A DNA stretch of 64,000 bases from Mesorhizobium sp. ORS 3359. Its GTDB lineage: Bacteria; Pseudomonadota; Alphaproteobacteria; Rhizobiales; Rhizobiaceae. Below are positions 46,510 through 55,872 of this stretch, piece after piece. The translations under genes and the position numbers were made by a program. Every line of letters begins with the position of its first letter. Within the stretch, counting starts at the first letter, position 1. The stretch covers positions 186,001 to 250,000 of the forward strand of contig CCNC01000094.1 of the NCBI GenBank assembly GCA_000824845.1, read 5' to 3'. Below the pieces are notes generated by a model. That model made no database searches. It was not told where the DNA came from and saw only the letters and a list, made by a program, of their open reading frames with translations.

Positions 46510-46580
46510 CGGGCTTTTGTACCTTTTTCTCGTAGTCCCCACGGCGAGAAAACCGGACGTGCGGTATTTTCCCTTACCGT

Positions 46581-46620
46581 ATTAACCGGATTTTCCCTAC
46601 ACGCAAGGCTCCCGGTTAAT
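46581..46620. promoter_or_regulatory. ATTAACCGG...CCGGTTAAT inverted repeat upstream of bamA
   Basis: Nine-base perfect arms (46581-46589, 46612-46620) flank 22 bases, 72-111 bases before the bamA start. A third TTAACCG follows at about 46632. The spacing of about three helical turns fits a response-regulator or dimer-pair site controlling envelope assembly genes. Confidence 0.4.
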
Positions 46621-46727
46621 TTGTATTTACTTAACCGTACCGCGTGGCTTTCGCGTCACGCATATCCCCACGCATGGTAAACGGCATCTCAATATGACCG
46701 GCGCTGAAGCCAAATTTCTTCATGATT

Positions 46728-47870
46728 TCAGCACCCAAACAGATCATTCCAAAAAACGAAGCCCATGAACCCGAGCACCAGGAACAGCCCGGTCCGATAG
46801 GCCATCTCCATCATTCGCTCCGAAACGGGCCGCCTTATGACGGCCTCCACGCCGTAGAACAACAGGTGGCCGCCGTCGAGAGGGGGAATCGGCAGGAGAT
46901 TGAGAAATCCTATTCCGACTGACAGAAATGCAACAAGCTGCACCAGCCACTCGAAGCCGAGCTTGGCTGCCTGGCCCGACATCTTCGCGATCTTGATCGG
47001 GCCACCCAGCTGGCATTTGTCCTCACGTCCAAGCGCAAAGCGCTGCAGGAACTGCCCGGTGCGCTCGATCACATGTCCGGTTTCCTCGACCGCCGCCACC
47101 ACGGCGCCGGCCGGTGTATAGGAGATCAGGCGTGGCTGGCCGAGCTCGGCATTGTTGACGACGCCGATAACCGCGACTTTGACCTTGTTGCCCAGCGCAT
47201 CCTGCTGCTCCATGGGCTCCGGTGTTGCCGTGACGATGATTTCCTTGCCGTCGCGCAGCATGGTGAAGGTGATGGCATCGCCTGCCCTGCCTGAAACCAG
47301 GCGCTGCACATCGGCGAAGGTCTCCACCTTGCTGCCGTCGACTTTGACGAATCGGTCGCCAGGCTGGATTCCGGCTTTCTCAGCCGGACTGCCCGCGGTG
47401 ACCTGGGCCACAGTAGGTTCCAGGACCGGCCGGCCATAGAGGGAAAACAGCACCGCAAACACGGCGATCGTCAGCAGGAAATTGAACAGCGGCCCGGCAA
47501 CGACGGTAGCGGCGCGCTTCCAGATGGGCTGCGTGTGGAAGGCGACCTCGCGCTCGGCGTCGGTCAGTGATTCGATCTCCTCGGCGCTCGGCTGGCTCGA
47601 CGTCGCGTTCATGTCGCCGACAAATTTGACGTAGCCGCCAAGCGGAATGGCGCAAAGCTTCCAGCGCGTCCCGCGGCGATCGTTAAAGCCGACGAGCTCG
47701 GGGCCGAATCCGATGGAAAAGGCCTTCACGCCGATGCCGCACCAGCGGCCGATGAGATAGTGGCCCATCTCGTGGACGAACACGACCACGGTCAGCACGA
47801 ACAGAAACGGCACGAGCGTGCCAAGGACGAAGCCTTGCGTGCTGAAGACCGCGTGAAAAATGTCGTTCAA
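46728..47870 (-). CDS. rseP: RIP zinc metalloprotease RseP
   Basis: An inner-membrane site-2 protease of about 380 residues that cleaves anti-sigma factors or signal peptide remnants. The zinc motif HEMGH is in the first membrane helix, a PDZ domain sits in the middle (about 130-210, GSPAEKAGIQPGDRFVKVDG), and the third ligand is in NLLPIPPLDGGH. I prefer the TTG at 47870 (giving NDIFHAVFSTQGF), which has AGGG upstream. An in-frame ATG at 47966 would add 32 polar residues not expected before the first helix. It lies between cdsA and bamA, the conserved order. Confidence 0.93.
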   Translation of the reverse strand: MNDIFHAVFSTQGFVLGTLVPFLFVLTVVVFVHEMGHYLIGRWCGIGVKAFSIGFGPELVGFNDRRGTRWKLCAIPLGGYVKFVGDMNATSSQPSAEEIESLTDAEREVAFHTQPIWKRAATVVAGPLFNFLLTIAVFAVLFSLYGRPVLEPTVAQVTAGSPAEKAGIQPGDRFVKVDGSKVETFADVQRLVSGRAGDAITFTMLRDGKEIIVTATPEPMEQQDALGNKVKVAVIGVVNNAELGQPRLISYTPAGAVVAAVEETGHVIERTGQFLQRFALGREDKCQLGGPIKIAKMSGQAAKLGFEWLVQLVAFLSVGIGFLNLLPIPPLDGGHLLFYGVEAVIRRPVSERMMEMAYRTGLFLVLGFMGFVFWNDLFGC

Positions 47871-47975
47871 CTCATGCCCTCGAATTCGCCCGCACACGAC
47901 ACTCCGCCGCGACTGTGGCATCAATCCGGGCGAAACCGTGGCGCGCGCCGTTTTCGCCTTGACCATTAGCGTCGT

Positions 47976-48791
47976 TCAGTTCGGAAACAGCCCCAGTGCC
48001 GGATGGTCGGCGCCCGCCGCGACCCAACCAATGACGTACAGCGCCAACGCGGCCGCGACAAGCCCATCGACCCTGTCCATGACGCCGCCATGGCCGGGAA
48101 TGAGATTGCTGGAATCCTTGGCGCCGTGCCGGCGCTTGACCCATGATTCGAACAGATCGCCGATCTGCGAAACGATCGAGAGAGCGAGCGCCACGACGCT
48201 AAGCTGGACGAGATTGCCGGCCCCGGACGCAACTGCCAACAGGAGCCCAGCGATAACGCCGCCGGCCGCGCCGCCCAGCGCACCGCTCTGCGTCTTGCCG
48301 GGCGAGATCGACGGCGCGAGCTTCGGGCCGCCGACCGCGCGGCCGACGAAATAGGCCGCAATGTCGGTCGCCCAGACCACGGCGAACAGGAAGAGAATCG
48401 CAATCAGCCCGGAATGATTGTCGTCGCGAAGATATGCGAGCGAAAAGCCGGATAGTGCCGCGTAAGCCACTCCAGGGGCTTCCCACGGCGCGCCTCCTCT
48501 GGCCCGCGCGGCAATGGCCGCGACCGCCACAAGGATCGCGACAAGCAAGAGCAGCCACAAGGCTGGCAGTCCGGCGATCAGCGCGCCGATGAAGATCAGA
48601 ATCAGCGCTTCCGGCAGGAAACCGAGCGCCGCGCCGTTGCCGGCGCGCGCCATGCGCGTCCATTCATAGAAGATCAGCGCCACTATTCCCGCGCTAAACA
48701 GCCGGAACGGCAATCCGCCGAGCCAGGTGAGCGCAAGCGTCAGCGCCGCCATCACGATTGCCGAGATGACGCGCTGCTGGAGATTGCTCAT
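47976..48791 (-). CDS. cdsA: Phosphatidate cytidylyltransferase
   Basis: A 271-residue membrane enzyme making CDP-diacylglycerol from CTP and phosphatidic acid. About seven hydrophobic segments are followed by the CdsA signature (SWVKRRHGAKDSSNLIPGHG, then GVMDRVDG). It starts 12 bases after the uppS stop in the same operon. It commits phosphatidate to phospholipid synthesis next to genes for lipid A and undecaprenyl carrier formation. Confidence 0.95.
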   Translation of the reverse strand: MSNLQQRVISAIVMAALTLALTWLGGLPFRLFSAGIVALIFYEWTRMARAGNGAALGFLPEALILIFIGALIAGLPALWLLLLVAILVAVAAIAARARGGAPWEAPGVAYAALSGFSLAYLRDDNHSGLIAILFLFAVVWATDIAAYFVGRAVGGPKLAPSISPGKTQSGALGGAAGGVIAGLLLAVASGAGNLVQLSVVALALSIVSQIGDLFESWVKRRHGAKDSSNLIPGHGGVMDRVDGLVAAALALYVIGWVAAGADHPALGLFPN

Positions 48792-48803
48792 GCGTGGCGG
48801 CGC

Positions 48804-49523
48804 CTAAAGCGCTACATCGCGGGCGGCAAGCCCGCCGAAGCGTCGTTCACGGCCGGCGAAGTCGCGCAAGGCGTCCGCCAGATGCTCACGGCTGAAGTCC
48901 GGCCAATAGCAAGGCAGGAAGACAAGCTCGCTATAGGCGGCCTGCCAGAGAAGGAAGTTCGACAGCCTGAGCTCGCCGCTGGTCCGGATCACCAGCTCGG
49001 GATCGGGAATGCCCTTGGTGTCGAGCGAGGCGGCAAAACTTTCCGCCGTGATCGCGTCGCTCGCCATGTCGCCACGCGCTACCGCCTCGGCCAGCTTACG
49101 CGCCGTGCGCACGATCTCGTCACGGCCGCCATAGTTGAAGGCGATCACCAGCGTCAGCGACTCGTTGCCGGCGGTCAGCGATTCGGCCTCCTGCAGCAGC
49201 CCCCTGATATCGGGCTGCAGCCCTTCCTTGTCGCCGATCACCCTCACCCGCACGCCGTTCTGGTGCAGCTCAGCCAGATCGCGGCGGATGAACAGCTTCA
49301 AAAGACCCATGAGGTCGCTGACCTCGGATTTCGGCCGCGACCAATTCTCCGAGGAAAAGGCGTAGACAGTCAGGCAGGAGATGCCGAGATCGGGCGCGGC
49401 GCGCACTGTCTTGCGCAGGGCCTCCACGCCCGCCCGGTGACCGGCAAGGCGCGGCAGACCGCGCGCCTTGGCCCAGCGTCCGTTTCCATCCATGATGATC
49501 GCGACATGCGCGGGCGTTGCCAT
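48804..49523 (-). CDS. uppS: Undecaprenyl diphosphate synthase
   Basis: A 239-residue cis-prenyltransferase elongating farnesyl diphosphate to the C55 carrier for peptidoglycan and polysaccharide. The catalytic Asp is in [10 protein letters not shown], followed by [25 protein letters not shown], and the C-terminal [19 protein letters not shown] with PCYWPDF. Normal length. It stands between frr and cdsA in the conserved order. Confidence 0.96.
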   Translation of the reverse strand: MATPAHVAIIMDGNGRWAKARGLPRLAGHRAGVEALRKTVRAAPDLGISCLTVYAFSSENWSRPKSEVSDLMGLLKLFIRRDLAELHQNGVRVRVIGDKEGLQPDIRGLLQEAESLTAGNESLTLVIAFNYGGRDEIVRTARKLAEAVARGDMASDAITAESFAASLDTKGIPDPELVIRTSGELRLSNFLLWQAAYSELVFLPCYWPDFSREHLADALRDFAGRERRFGGLAARDVAL

Positions 49524-49553
49524 AATCTCGCTTTCGAGCCGGAAAACCCGACC

Positions 49554-50108
49554 CTAAACCTGCATGATTTCAGCTTCCTTATCGGAAAGCAGGTGATCGA
49601 TCGTGCTGATCATCTCGTCGGTCAGCTTCTGCACCTGGTCGGAGCGCTTGCGCTGATCGTCCTCGCTGATGGTGCCATCCTTCTCGGCCTTCTTGAGGAA
49701 ATCCATGCCGTCGCGGCGAACATGGCGAACCGCGACGCGCGCATTCTCGGCGTAACCGTGCGAGATCTTGACCAGTTCCTTGCGGCGCTGCTCGTTGAGC
49801 TCGGGCAGCGGAATCCGGAGCGTGGTGCCGTCGACGATCGGGTTGAAGCCCAGATTGGCCTCGCGGATGGCGCGGTCCACCGCGCTGACCATCGACTTGT
49901 CCCAGACCGACACCGAAATCATGCGCGGCTCCGGCACGGACACGTTGGCCACCTGGTTGATCGGCATCGCCGTGCCGTAGGCCTGCACCTGGACGGCGTC
50001 GAGCAGGTTGCTGGAGGCCCGGCCGGTGCGCAGCGAAGCCAAATCGTGCTTGAAAGCGGCGATCGCCCCGTCCATGCGTCGCTTCAGGTCTTCGTACTCG
50101 CCACTCAT
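49554..50108 (-). CDS. frr: Ribosome recycling factor
   Basis: A 184-residue factor that with EF-G splits post-termination ribosomes. The three-helix bundle motifs are clear: [20 protein letters not shown], the [10 protein letters not shown] strand and [17 protein letters not shown]. The ATG at 50108 gives [12 protein letters not shown]; an ATG two codons earlier is also open. It lies 90 bases after pyrH. Confidence 0.97.
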   Translation of the reverse strand: MSGEYEDLKRRMDGAIAAFKHDLASLRTGRASSNLLDAVQVQAYGTAMPINQVANVSVPEPRMISVSVWDKSMVSAVDRAIREANLGFNPIVDGTTLRIPLPELNEQRRKELVKISHGYAENARVAVRHVRRDGMDFLKKAEKDGTISEDDQRKRSDQVQKLTDEMISTIDHLLSDKEAEIMQV

Positions 50109-50198
50109 GATCATCTCCTCGACCCGTTCGCCGGGTTCACTGTTTCTATCGTTATTCGGTTCGCGGTCCCGCAGTCGCTTAACGGATTCCGGGGCCTG

Positions 50199-50921
50199 TT
50201 ACTTGTCCGTGACGACCGTGCAATGGCCGCCGCCCCTCAGAATATCGCCGAAACCACCTTTCTCGTGGATCGAATAGACGATTATCGGAATGTTGTTTTC
50301 GCGCGCAAGTGCAATCGCGGCGGTATCCATGATCGCAAGCCCGCGTTTGATGACTTCGGCGTGGCTGATGCGGTCGAAGCGGACAGCGTTCGGATCTTTC
50401 TTGGGATCTGCCGAATAGACCCCGTCGACCTGCGTGCCCTTGAACAGCGCATCGGCGCCGATCTCGGCAGCGCGAAGCGCCGCGGCCGAATCGGTGGTGA
50501 AGAACGGATTGCCGGTGCCGCCGGCGAAGATGACCACCTTGCCCTGGTTCATGTAGGCGGTTGCCTGGCGCTGGGAAAAGCTCTCGCAAAGCTCCGGCAT
50601 GGCGATCGCCGACAGCACGACGGCGTCAACGCCGATCTTGTTCAGCGAGGTGCGCAGCGCCAGCGAGTTGATGACGGTGGCGAGCATGCCCATGTGGTCG
50701 CCGGTGACGCGGTCACCGCCCTTCGAGGCGACGGCGACGCCGCGAAAAATGTTGCCGCCGCCAATGACGACGCCCACTTCAACGCCCAGCGCGCGCGCCT
50801 CGGCGATGTCGGCGGCGATGCGGTCGACCACCGAGACGTCGATGCCGAAATGCTGCTCGCCCATCAACGCTTCGCCGGAAGCCTTCAGCACGACACGTCG
50901 ATAGAGGGGCTTATCCGTCAT
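50199..50921 (-). CDS. pyrH: Uridylate kinase
   Basis: A 240-residue UMP kinase of the amino-acid-kinase fold. Landmarks are RVVLKASGEALMG, VVIGGGNIFRG, the UMP-binding GDHMGMLATVINSLAL and FAGGTGNPFFTTDSAAALRA. In most relatives it directly follows rpsB-tsf. Here 2.9 kb with three unrelated genes separate it from tsf. Confidence 0.97.
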   Translation of the reverse strand: MTDKPLYRRVVLKASGEALMGEQHFGIDVSVVDRIAADIAEARALGVEVGVVIGGGNIFRGVAVASKGGDRVTGDHMGMLATVINSLALRTSLNKIGVDAVVLSAIAMPELCESFSQRQATAYMNQGKVVIFAGGTGNPFFTTDSAAALRAAEIGADALFKGTQVDGVYSADPKKDPNAVRFDRISHAEVIKRGLAIMDTAAIALARENNIPIIVYSIHEKGGFGDILRGGGHCTVVTDK

Positions 50922-51012
50922 CTTGATCCTCGAAAATCTCGGCGCGGCAATTTTGGAGGCAAAACCGCCCCCGCTTCATCCGGCGATGCTGTCATGACGG
51001 GTTGACCCGATA

Positions 51013-51049
51013 CACGAAGGGCGCGGCGATGTCACGCCGCGCCCTCGTG
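51013..51049. terminator. GGGCGCGGCG/CGCCGCGCCC hairpin between aldo/keto reductase and pyrH genes
   Basis: A long stem (CACGA plus GGGCGCGGCG pairing with CGCCGCGCCC plus TCGTG, one bulged A) lies 58 bases beyond the aldo/keto reductase stop. It has no U-tract but is very stable, and would separate that gene from the pyrH operon. Confidence 0.5.
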
Positions 51050-51106
51050 CAAAATTCCAGGCTTTTTCGGTCAGTTGCCGCCTTTTGATCAGTTGCTCTT
51101 CCTCAA

Positions 51107-52216
51107 TCAGCCGCTTGAGATGCTGACCGCTTCGCCTTCGGTGATGACCGGAGGGGAATAGCCGGCCGGCTTGTCGCCGGTCACCGCGCCGCCGGTCACC
51201 CGGACCTGGATCTCGGAGCCGAAATAGGAATGCGGGAACGGCGCCGGCGTGGCGCTGACCTTTTCCAGCCGCGCGCGAAGCTCTGCGGGGATCGAAAAAT
51301 CGAGCGCGCCGAGATTGTCCTCGAGCTGGCTGAGCCTCGTTGCTCCGAGGATGACGGATGCGATGCCGGGCTGGGTCGCCACCCAGTCGAGCGCGACCTG
51401 CGCCATGCTGCGCCCAAGCTCTGCCGCCACCTTCTCGAGCTCCGCCACGATCGCCCAGTTGCGGTCGCTGAACTTCTGGAAGCCGGGATGTGTGGTGTTG
51501 CGGAAGCCATCGAGCCGGCCGGCATTCCCGGCTTGCGTGGGCCTGTATTTGCCGCTGAGCAGCCCGCTGGCCAAAGGGCTCCACACCATGATGCCCGCGC
51601 CATGACGGGTGGCGAAAGGCACATATTCATGTTCGATGGCGCGCTCGGCGAGCGAATATTCGAGCTGCAGCGCCGAGACCGGCTCGTAGCCACGTAGTTC
51701 GGCGATCGCCTGGGCGCGGCCGGCATACCACGCCGGCACGTCGGAGAGGCCGACATGGCGCACTTTGCCGGCGCGTACCAGATCGTCCAGCGTGCGCAGC
51801 ACCTCCTCGGCCGGAGTGATGCGGTCCCAGACATGCAGAAGGTAAAGGTCGATATAGTCGGTGCCGAGCCGCTTCAGCGAGGCGTCTACCGCGCGCATGA
51901 TGTTCTTGCGGCCATTGCCGCCGGCATTGGGATTGCCGGCTTCGGAATTCATGGTGAATTTGGTGGCGATCACCGCCTTGTCGCGTAAGCCACGCTCGGC
52001 GACGAATTCGCCGAGCCAGGTCTCGGCTGTGCCGCCGGTATAGAGATCGGCCGTGTCGAAGAAGTTGCCGCCCGCTTCGACATAGGCGTCGAACATCGCG
52101 CGGGCGGTGTCCCTGTCCGCGCCCCAGCCCCATTCGGTGCCGAAGGTCATGGTGCCGAGCGCCAGCCGGCTGACGCGCAGCCCGCTGTTGCCAAGCGTGT
52201 AATAGGTCATGATCAT
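51107..52216 (-). CDS. Aldo/keto reductase
   Basis: An NADPH-dependent oxidoreductase of about 369 residues with the TIM-barrel aldo/keto reductase fold. The catalytic tetrad members are visible: Asp and Tyr in FFDTADLYTGG, Lys in AVIATKFTM, and the LLHVWD histidine. A cofactor-binding end reads ILGATRLSQLEDNL. The protein ends with about 25 extra residues (VTGGAVTGDKPAG...) beyond the usual barrel. I chose the ATG at 52216, preceded by GGAAG. It follows the NTF2-like gene by 35 bases and probably shares its LysR-controlled promoter. The natural substrate is unknown. Confidence 0.9.
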   Translation of the reverse strand: MIMTYYTLGNSGLRVSRLALGTMTFGTEWGWGADRDTARAMFDAYVEAGGNFFDTADLYTGGTAETWLGEFVAERGLRDKAVIATKFTMNSEAGNPNAGGNGRKNIMRAVDASLKRLGTDYIDLYLLHVWDRITPAEEVLRTLDDLVRAGKVRHVGLSDVPAWYAGRAQAIAELRGYEPVSALQLEYSLAERAIEHEYVPFATRHGAGIMVWSPLASGLLSGKYRPTQAGNAGRLDGFRNTTHPGFQKFSDRNWAIVAELEKVAAELGRSMAQVALDWVATQPGIASVILGATRLSQLEDNLGALDFSIPAELRARLEKVSATPAPFPHSYFGSEIQVRVTGGAVTGDKPAGYSPPVITEGEAVSISSG

Positions 52217-52251
52217 GGTGGTCTTCCGATGCTGAACTGATGTGCTGCCGG

Positions 52252-52779
52252 TCACTGGCCGGGGGTCGCCTTGACCCAGGGATTGCCGCGCTCATGCGTC
52301 ATGCGGAAGCTGAAGCCATCGACCTTCCAGCCGGCAGCCGATCGCGTCAAATGGTGCTCGTAGGTGCCCCAGACTTCCCAGAGCGGATCGCCATTGCCTT
52401 CCATCCGGTTCCAGGCATAGCCGTTGGAATGGACGGTCGCGGCATCGGCCTCGAGCACGACCTGATGGTTGGTGCGCAGATGCAGGCTGGTCTTGCTGCC
52501 CTTGAGGTTGCCCGCCCAGGCGCCGATCAGGTCGTCGGAGGCGATGTTGGCCGCGGGCTGGCCGGAGAGGCTGCTGAAATCGGCAGTGACACGCTCGGCG
52601 AAATAGCTGCGCGCCAGCTTCCAGTCCTGCGCATCCACCGCACGGTCAATGGCGTCGGCGATGCGGATCACCGCGCGCTCGTCGGCAAGCGCCTGCCAAC
52701 CGGTCGCCTCCACTCCGCCGGCATCGACCGGCGCCAATGCCATGCCCGCCGCGAAGGTTACATGTCTCAACGCGTTCAT
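52252..52779 (-). CDS. SnoaL/NTF2-like domain protein, probably exported
   Basis: A 175-residue protein with the cone-shaped NTF2-like fold typical of the SnoaL-like group: AIDRAVDAQDWKLARSYFAE, VTADFSSLSG, and C-terminal strands GTYEHHLTRSAAGWKVDGFS. The N-terminus MNALRHVTFAAGMALAPVDA is hydrophobic and may be a weak signal peptide. Such proteins are small-molecule binders or isomerase/dehydratase-like enzymes, so no function is assigned. The gene is divergent from a LysR regulator and upstream of the aldo/keto reductase gene. Confidence 0.75.
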   Translation of the reverse strand: MNALRHVTFAAGMALAPVDAGGVEATGWQALADERAVIRIADAIDRAVDAQDWKLARSYFAERVTADFSSLSGQPAANIASDDLIGAWAGNLKGSKTSLHLRTNHQVVLEADAATVHSNGYAWNRMEGNGDPLWEVWGTYEHHLTRSAAGWKVDGFSFRMTHERGNPWVKATPGQ

Positions 52780-52822
52780 TTCGTCTCTCCTTGAAGCATC
52801 AGCCCGCCACCGATGTGTCACT

Positions 52823-52834
52823 GCCAATATTGGC
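52823..52834. promoter_or_regulatory. GCCAATATTGGC palindrome in the LysR divergent promoter
   Basis: A perfect 12-base palindrome lies in the 115-base gap between the divergent NTF2-like and LysR genes, where a LysR regulator would bind. It does not strictly follow the T-N11-A pattern, so it is a candidate site only. Confidence 0.45.
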
Positions 52835-52894
52835 TGGCTTGAGAGGATCGATAAGATTGCATTGTTCGCAAAGACTATGCGATATCATTCATGA

Positions 52895-53821
52895 ATGGAT
52901 CGCGATCTGCTCACACATTTGCCGGTCATCGTCGCCGTGGCGCGGCGCGGCGGCTTCGCGCTTGCCGCGGCTGAGCTCGGCATGAGTCCGTCTGCCGTGA
53001 GCCATGCGGTGCGGCTCGTGGAAGAGCGCGTCGGCCAGCCACTCTTCGCCCGCACGACGCGCAGCGTCTCGTTGACCGAGGCCGGCAAGGCGCTGGTGGA
53101 GACGGCGGCCCCTGCCCTCCAGGACATTGCCGAGCGGATGGACCGCATCCGCGGAGTGAAGGGAAGGCCGGCCGGCCTGCTCAGGATCAATGCCTCCAAC
53201 ATAGCGATCCCCTTGGCGGTGACGCCGGTGATCGGGGCGATGGCCGATCGCTACCCCGATGTGACGGTCGAGATCGTTGCCGACCAGGGACTTATCGATA
53301 TCGTCGGCGAAGGTTTTGATGCCGGTATCCGGCTGGGCGAGATGATCGCCCAGGACATGGTCACCGTCCGGATGACGCCGCCGTTCAAAGCCGTGATCGT
53401 CGCCTCTCCCGCCTATGTCGGAAAGCACGGCCGTCCGCGCGACGTGGCCGATCTCGCCAACCACAACTGCATCGGCTACCGGCTGGTCCGATCCGGCGCG
53501 CTGTACCGCTGGGATCTGAATGACAACGGCAAGGATGTCGTGGTCGAAACGCGCGGCACGGCCGTCGTCACGGATTCGCTTGGCGCCATCGACCTGGCGC
53601 TGGCCGGCGTCGGGCTTGCCTACGTTTTCGAGCCGCTGGTGCGCACCGACCTTGCAGCCGGCCGCCTCATCCAGATCCTGCCGCAGACGGCGATCGAGGA
53701 GCCGGGCCTCTTCCTCTATTTTCCGCGCCGCGCGTCGATGGCGCCGAAGCTCAGGGCCTTTATCGACACCGCACAAGAAATCGGCCGAGCATCCATGCGG
53801 ACACCCGGCCGAGTTGCCTGA
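52895..53821 (+). CDS. LysR family transcriptional regulator
   Basis: A 308-residue regulator. The N-terminal helix-turn-helix (about 1-62) reads LPVIVAVARRGGFALAAAEL, GMSPSAVSHAVRLVEERVG, then PLFARTTRSVSLTEAG. A LysR-substrate domain follows (about 90-300). It is divergent from the NTF2-like and aldo/keto reductase genes, the usual sign that it regulates them. Its ATG is close to a palindromic ATTCATGAAT. The inducer is unknown. The last residues (SMRTPGRVA) are outside the domain. Confidence 0.92.
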   Translation: MDRDLLTHLPVIVAVARRGGFALAAAELGMSPSAVSHAVRLVEERVGQPLFARTTRSVSLTEAGKALVETAAPALQDIAERMDRIRGVKGRPAGLLRINASNIAIPLAVTPVIGAMADRYPDVTVEIVADQGLIDIVGEGFDAGIRLGEMIAQDMVTVRMTPPFKAVIVASPAYVGKHGRPRDVADLANHNCIGYRLVRSGALYRWDLNDNGKDVVVETRGTAVVTDSLGAIDLALAGVGLAYVFEPLVRTDLAAGRLIQILPQTAIEEPGLFLYFPRRASMAPKLRAFIDTAQEIGRASMRTPGRVA

Positions 53822-53874
53822 GCTCGTGAGCTCTTCACCTTAAGGGAACGCGATGCGCTCCCCTTGGATCGGAG

Positions 53875-54795
53875 CTATTTCTTGACCGCTGCCGCGACTT
53901 CCGCCGCGAAATCGGTCGTTTCCTTCTCGATGCCCTCGCCCAGCGCGTAACGCAGATAGGCGGTGATCTTCGCCGGAGCGCCGATCTCCTTCTCGGCATC
54001 CTTCAGCGCCTTCTCGACGGTGATGTCGGGATTGAGCACGAAAGCCTGCTTCAAAAGCACGACCTCTTCATAGAACTTGCGCAGGCGACCCTCGACCATC
54101 TTCTCGATGATGGCTTCCGGCTTGCCCGACTGGCGCGCCTGATCGGAGAAGATCGCCTTCTCGCGCTCGACGAGCGCCGGGTCGACTTCCTCGGCGGTCA
54201 GCGCGACCGGGTTGCTGGCAGCGACATGCATCGCGACCTGGCGGGCAAAGGCGTTGGCGGCATGCTCGTTGCCGGTGGTCTCGATGGCCACCAGCACGCC
54301 GAGCTTGCCGAGACCGTCGGCAACCGCGTTGTGGACATAGGTCGCCACCACGCCATGCGGCACGGTGAGCTTGGCCGAACGGCGGAAACCCATATTCTCG
54401 CCGATGGTGCCGACAGCGTCCTTGATGGTGTCGGTGACCGACTTGTCGGAGCCAGGATACTTGGCAGCAGCCACGGCTTCGGTCGTGCCATAGGCGAGCG
54501 CGACCTTGGCGACGTTGGCGACGATCTCCTGGAAGGCCGCATTGCGGGCGACGAAGTCGGTCTCGGAATTGACCTCGACGACGGCGGCTTCACGCACGCC
54601 GGCATCGACGCCGATCAAGCCCTCGGCGGCGGTGCGGCCGGCCTTCTTGTCGGCCTTCGAGATACCCTTCTTGCGCAGCCAGTCGACGGCCGCTTCCATG
54701 TCGCCGTTGGTCTCGTTCAACGCCGCCTTGCAATCCATCATGCCCGCGCCGGTCAAGTCGCGGAGTTCTTTGACCTGTGCAGCCGAAATCGTCAT
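53875..54795 (-). CDS. tsf: Elongation factor Ts
   Basis: A 306-residue nucleotide exchange factor for EF-Tu. The N-terminal UBA-like domain has [19 protein letters not shown] and [13 protein letters not shown]. The EF-Tu contact region shows [12 protein letters not shown], and later [20 protein letters not shown]. It follows rpsB by 121 bases with a terminator or attenuator hairpin between, so its level may be set relative to S2. Confidence 0.97.
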   Translation of the reverse strand: MTISAAQVKELRDLTGAGMMDCKAALNETNGDMEAAVDWLRKKGISKADKKAGRTAAEGLIGVDAGVREAAVVEVNSETDFVARNAAFQEIVANVAKVALAYGTTEAVAAAKYPGSDKSVTDTIKDAVGTIGENMGFRRSAKLTVPHGVVATYVHNAVADGLGKLGVLVAIETTGNEHAANAFARQVAMHVAASNPVALTAEEVDPALVEREKAIFSDQARQSGKPEAIIEKMVEGRLRKFYEEVVLLKQAFVLNPDITVEKALKDAEKEIGAPAKITAYLRYALGEGIEKETTDFAAEVAAAVKK

Positions 54796-54891
54796 TGTCG
54801 CCTCTTTGTTTCAAATGCGCCGACGCACCAACCGGGACTCGGGTGATGCGCTCGGCAAAAGCGCTTTAGCGCGCCAACTTATTGGAAAGAT

Positions 54892-54912
54892 GAAGGCCGG
54901 GTTCCGGCCTTC
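54892..54912 (-). terminator. GAAGGCCGG/CCGGCCTTC hairpin between rpsB and tsf
   Basis: A perfect 9-bp stem with 3-base loop begins just after the rpsB stop on the minus strand, followed by ATCTTTCC. The tract is weak, so it probably attenuates rather than ends transcription into tsf. Confidence 0.6.
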
Positions 54913-54916
54913 GATA

Positions 54917-55696
54917 TCAAGCTTCCGGAGCTTCGCTGGCCGGAGCGTCAAGCGCCGGCTCGACCGGAGCCTCGGCCGAAGCGCCGATGTCGACACCGAG
55001 CGCGCCCTGCTGGCGGGCGATGCCGTCGATGGCAGCCTTGGCGATCAGGTCGCAATAGAGCTGGATAGCGCGGGCCGCGTCGTCATTGCCGGGGATCGGG
55101 AAGTCGATCTTGTCCGGGTCGCAGTTCGAATCGATGATGGCCACGACCGGAATGCCGAGACGCTTGGCCTCGAGGATGGCGATCGCTTCCTTGTTGGTGT
55201 CGATGACGAACATCAGGTCCGGCGTCGAGCCCATGTCCTTGATGCCGCCGAGAGCCTTGTTGAGCTTCTCGCGCTCGCGATCGAGGTTCAGGCGCTCCTT
55301 CTTGGTGAGGCCCTGGGCCTCGCCGGCCAGCGTCTCGTCGAGCTTGCGCAGGCGCTGGATCGAGTTCGAGATCGTCTTCCAGTTGGTGAGCATGCCGCCC
55401 AGCCAGCGCGAGTTGACATAATACTGGGCCGAACGCTGCGCGGCGTCGGCGACGATGTCGGAGGCCTGGCGCTTGGTGCCGACGAACAGCACGCGGCCGC
55501 CCTTGGCGACGGTGTCGGACACCTGCTTCAAGGCCTGGTGCAGCAGCGGCACCGTCTGCGAGAGGTCGATGATGTGGATGTTGTTGCGGGCGCCATAGAT
55601 GTAAGGCGCCATCTTCGGGTTCCAGCGATGGGTCTGGTGGCCGAAGTGAACACCAGCTTCCAAAAGCTGGCGCATGCTGAAATCTGGCAGAGCCAT
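54917..55696 (-). CDS. rpsB: 30S ribosomal protein S2
   Basis: A 259-residue small-subunit protein. S2 hallmarks are [55 protein letters not shown] and [14 protein letters not shown]. The C-terminus has an Ala/Glu/Pro-rich tail ([17 protein letters not shown]), common in alphaproteobacteria. AAAGGAAC precedes the ATG. A structured leader upstream may mediate feedback by S2. Confidence 0.97.
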   Translation of the reverse strand: MALPDFSMRQLLEAGVHFGHQTHRWNPKMAPYIYGARNNIHIIDLSQTVPLLHQALKQVSDTVAKGGRVLFVGTKRQASDIVADAAQRSAQYYVNSRWLGGMLTNWKTISNSIQRLRKLDETLAGEAQGLTKKERLNLDREREKLNKALGGIKDMGSTPDLMFVIDTNKEAIAILEAKRLGIPVVAIIDSNCDPDKIDFPIPGNDDAARAIQLYCDLIAKAAIDGIARQQGALGVDIGASAEAPVEPALDAPASEAPEA

Positions 55697-55719
55697 TCTT
55701 TAGTTCCTTTCCGGTTGGC

Positions 55720-55767
55720 CTCCACGGACACAGGCATTTCGGACGGGATGTCCTGATGCCACCGGAG
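55720..55767 (-). ncRNA. Nested-stem leader upstream of rpsB, candidate S2 autoregulatory element
   Basis: Three complementary segments nest symmetrically: CTCC/GGAG (55720-55723 with 55764-55767), GGCAT/ATGCC (55733-55737 with 55756-55760) and GGAC/GTCC (55741-55744 with 55750-55753), ending 23 bases before the rpsB start codon. Ribosomal protein S2 is known to repress rpsB-tsf through its leader in enterobacteria; a role for this structure is inference. Confidence 0.42.
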
Positions 55768-55872
55768 GTTTCAGCCGGATTTCTCCCGGGCAGACACCAA
55801 AGTCCGTGTGTGGAATGAGCGCGCATATAGAGGGGAAGTCCCTTAAACGCAAGCCGTGCATCGATGCGCGGC

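Noticed and set aside
48882..51005. A 707-codon open frame on the plus strand
   Set aside because: It is antisense to uppS, frr and pyrH, which carry all their family motifs. Long antisense frames arise here from high third-position G+C.
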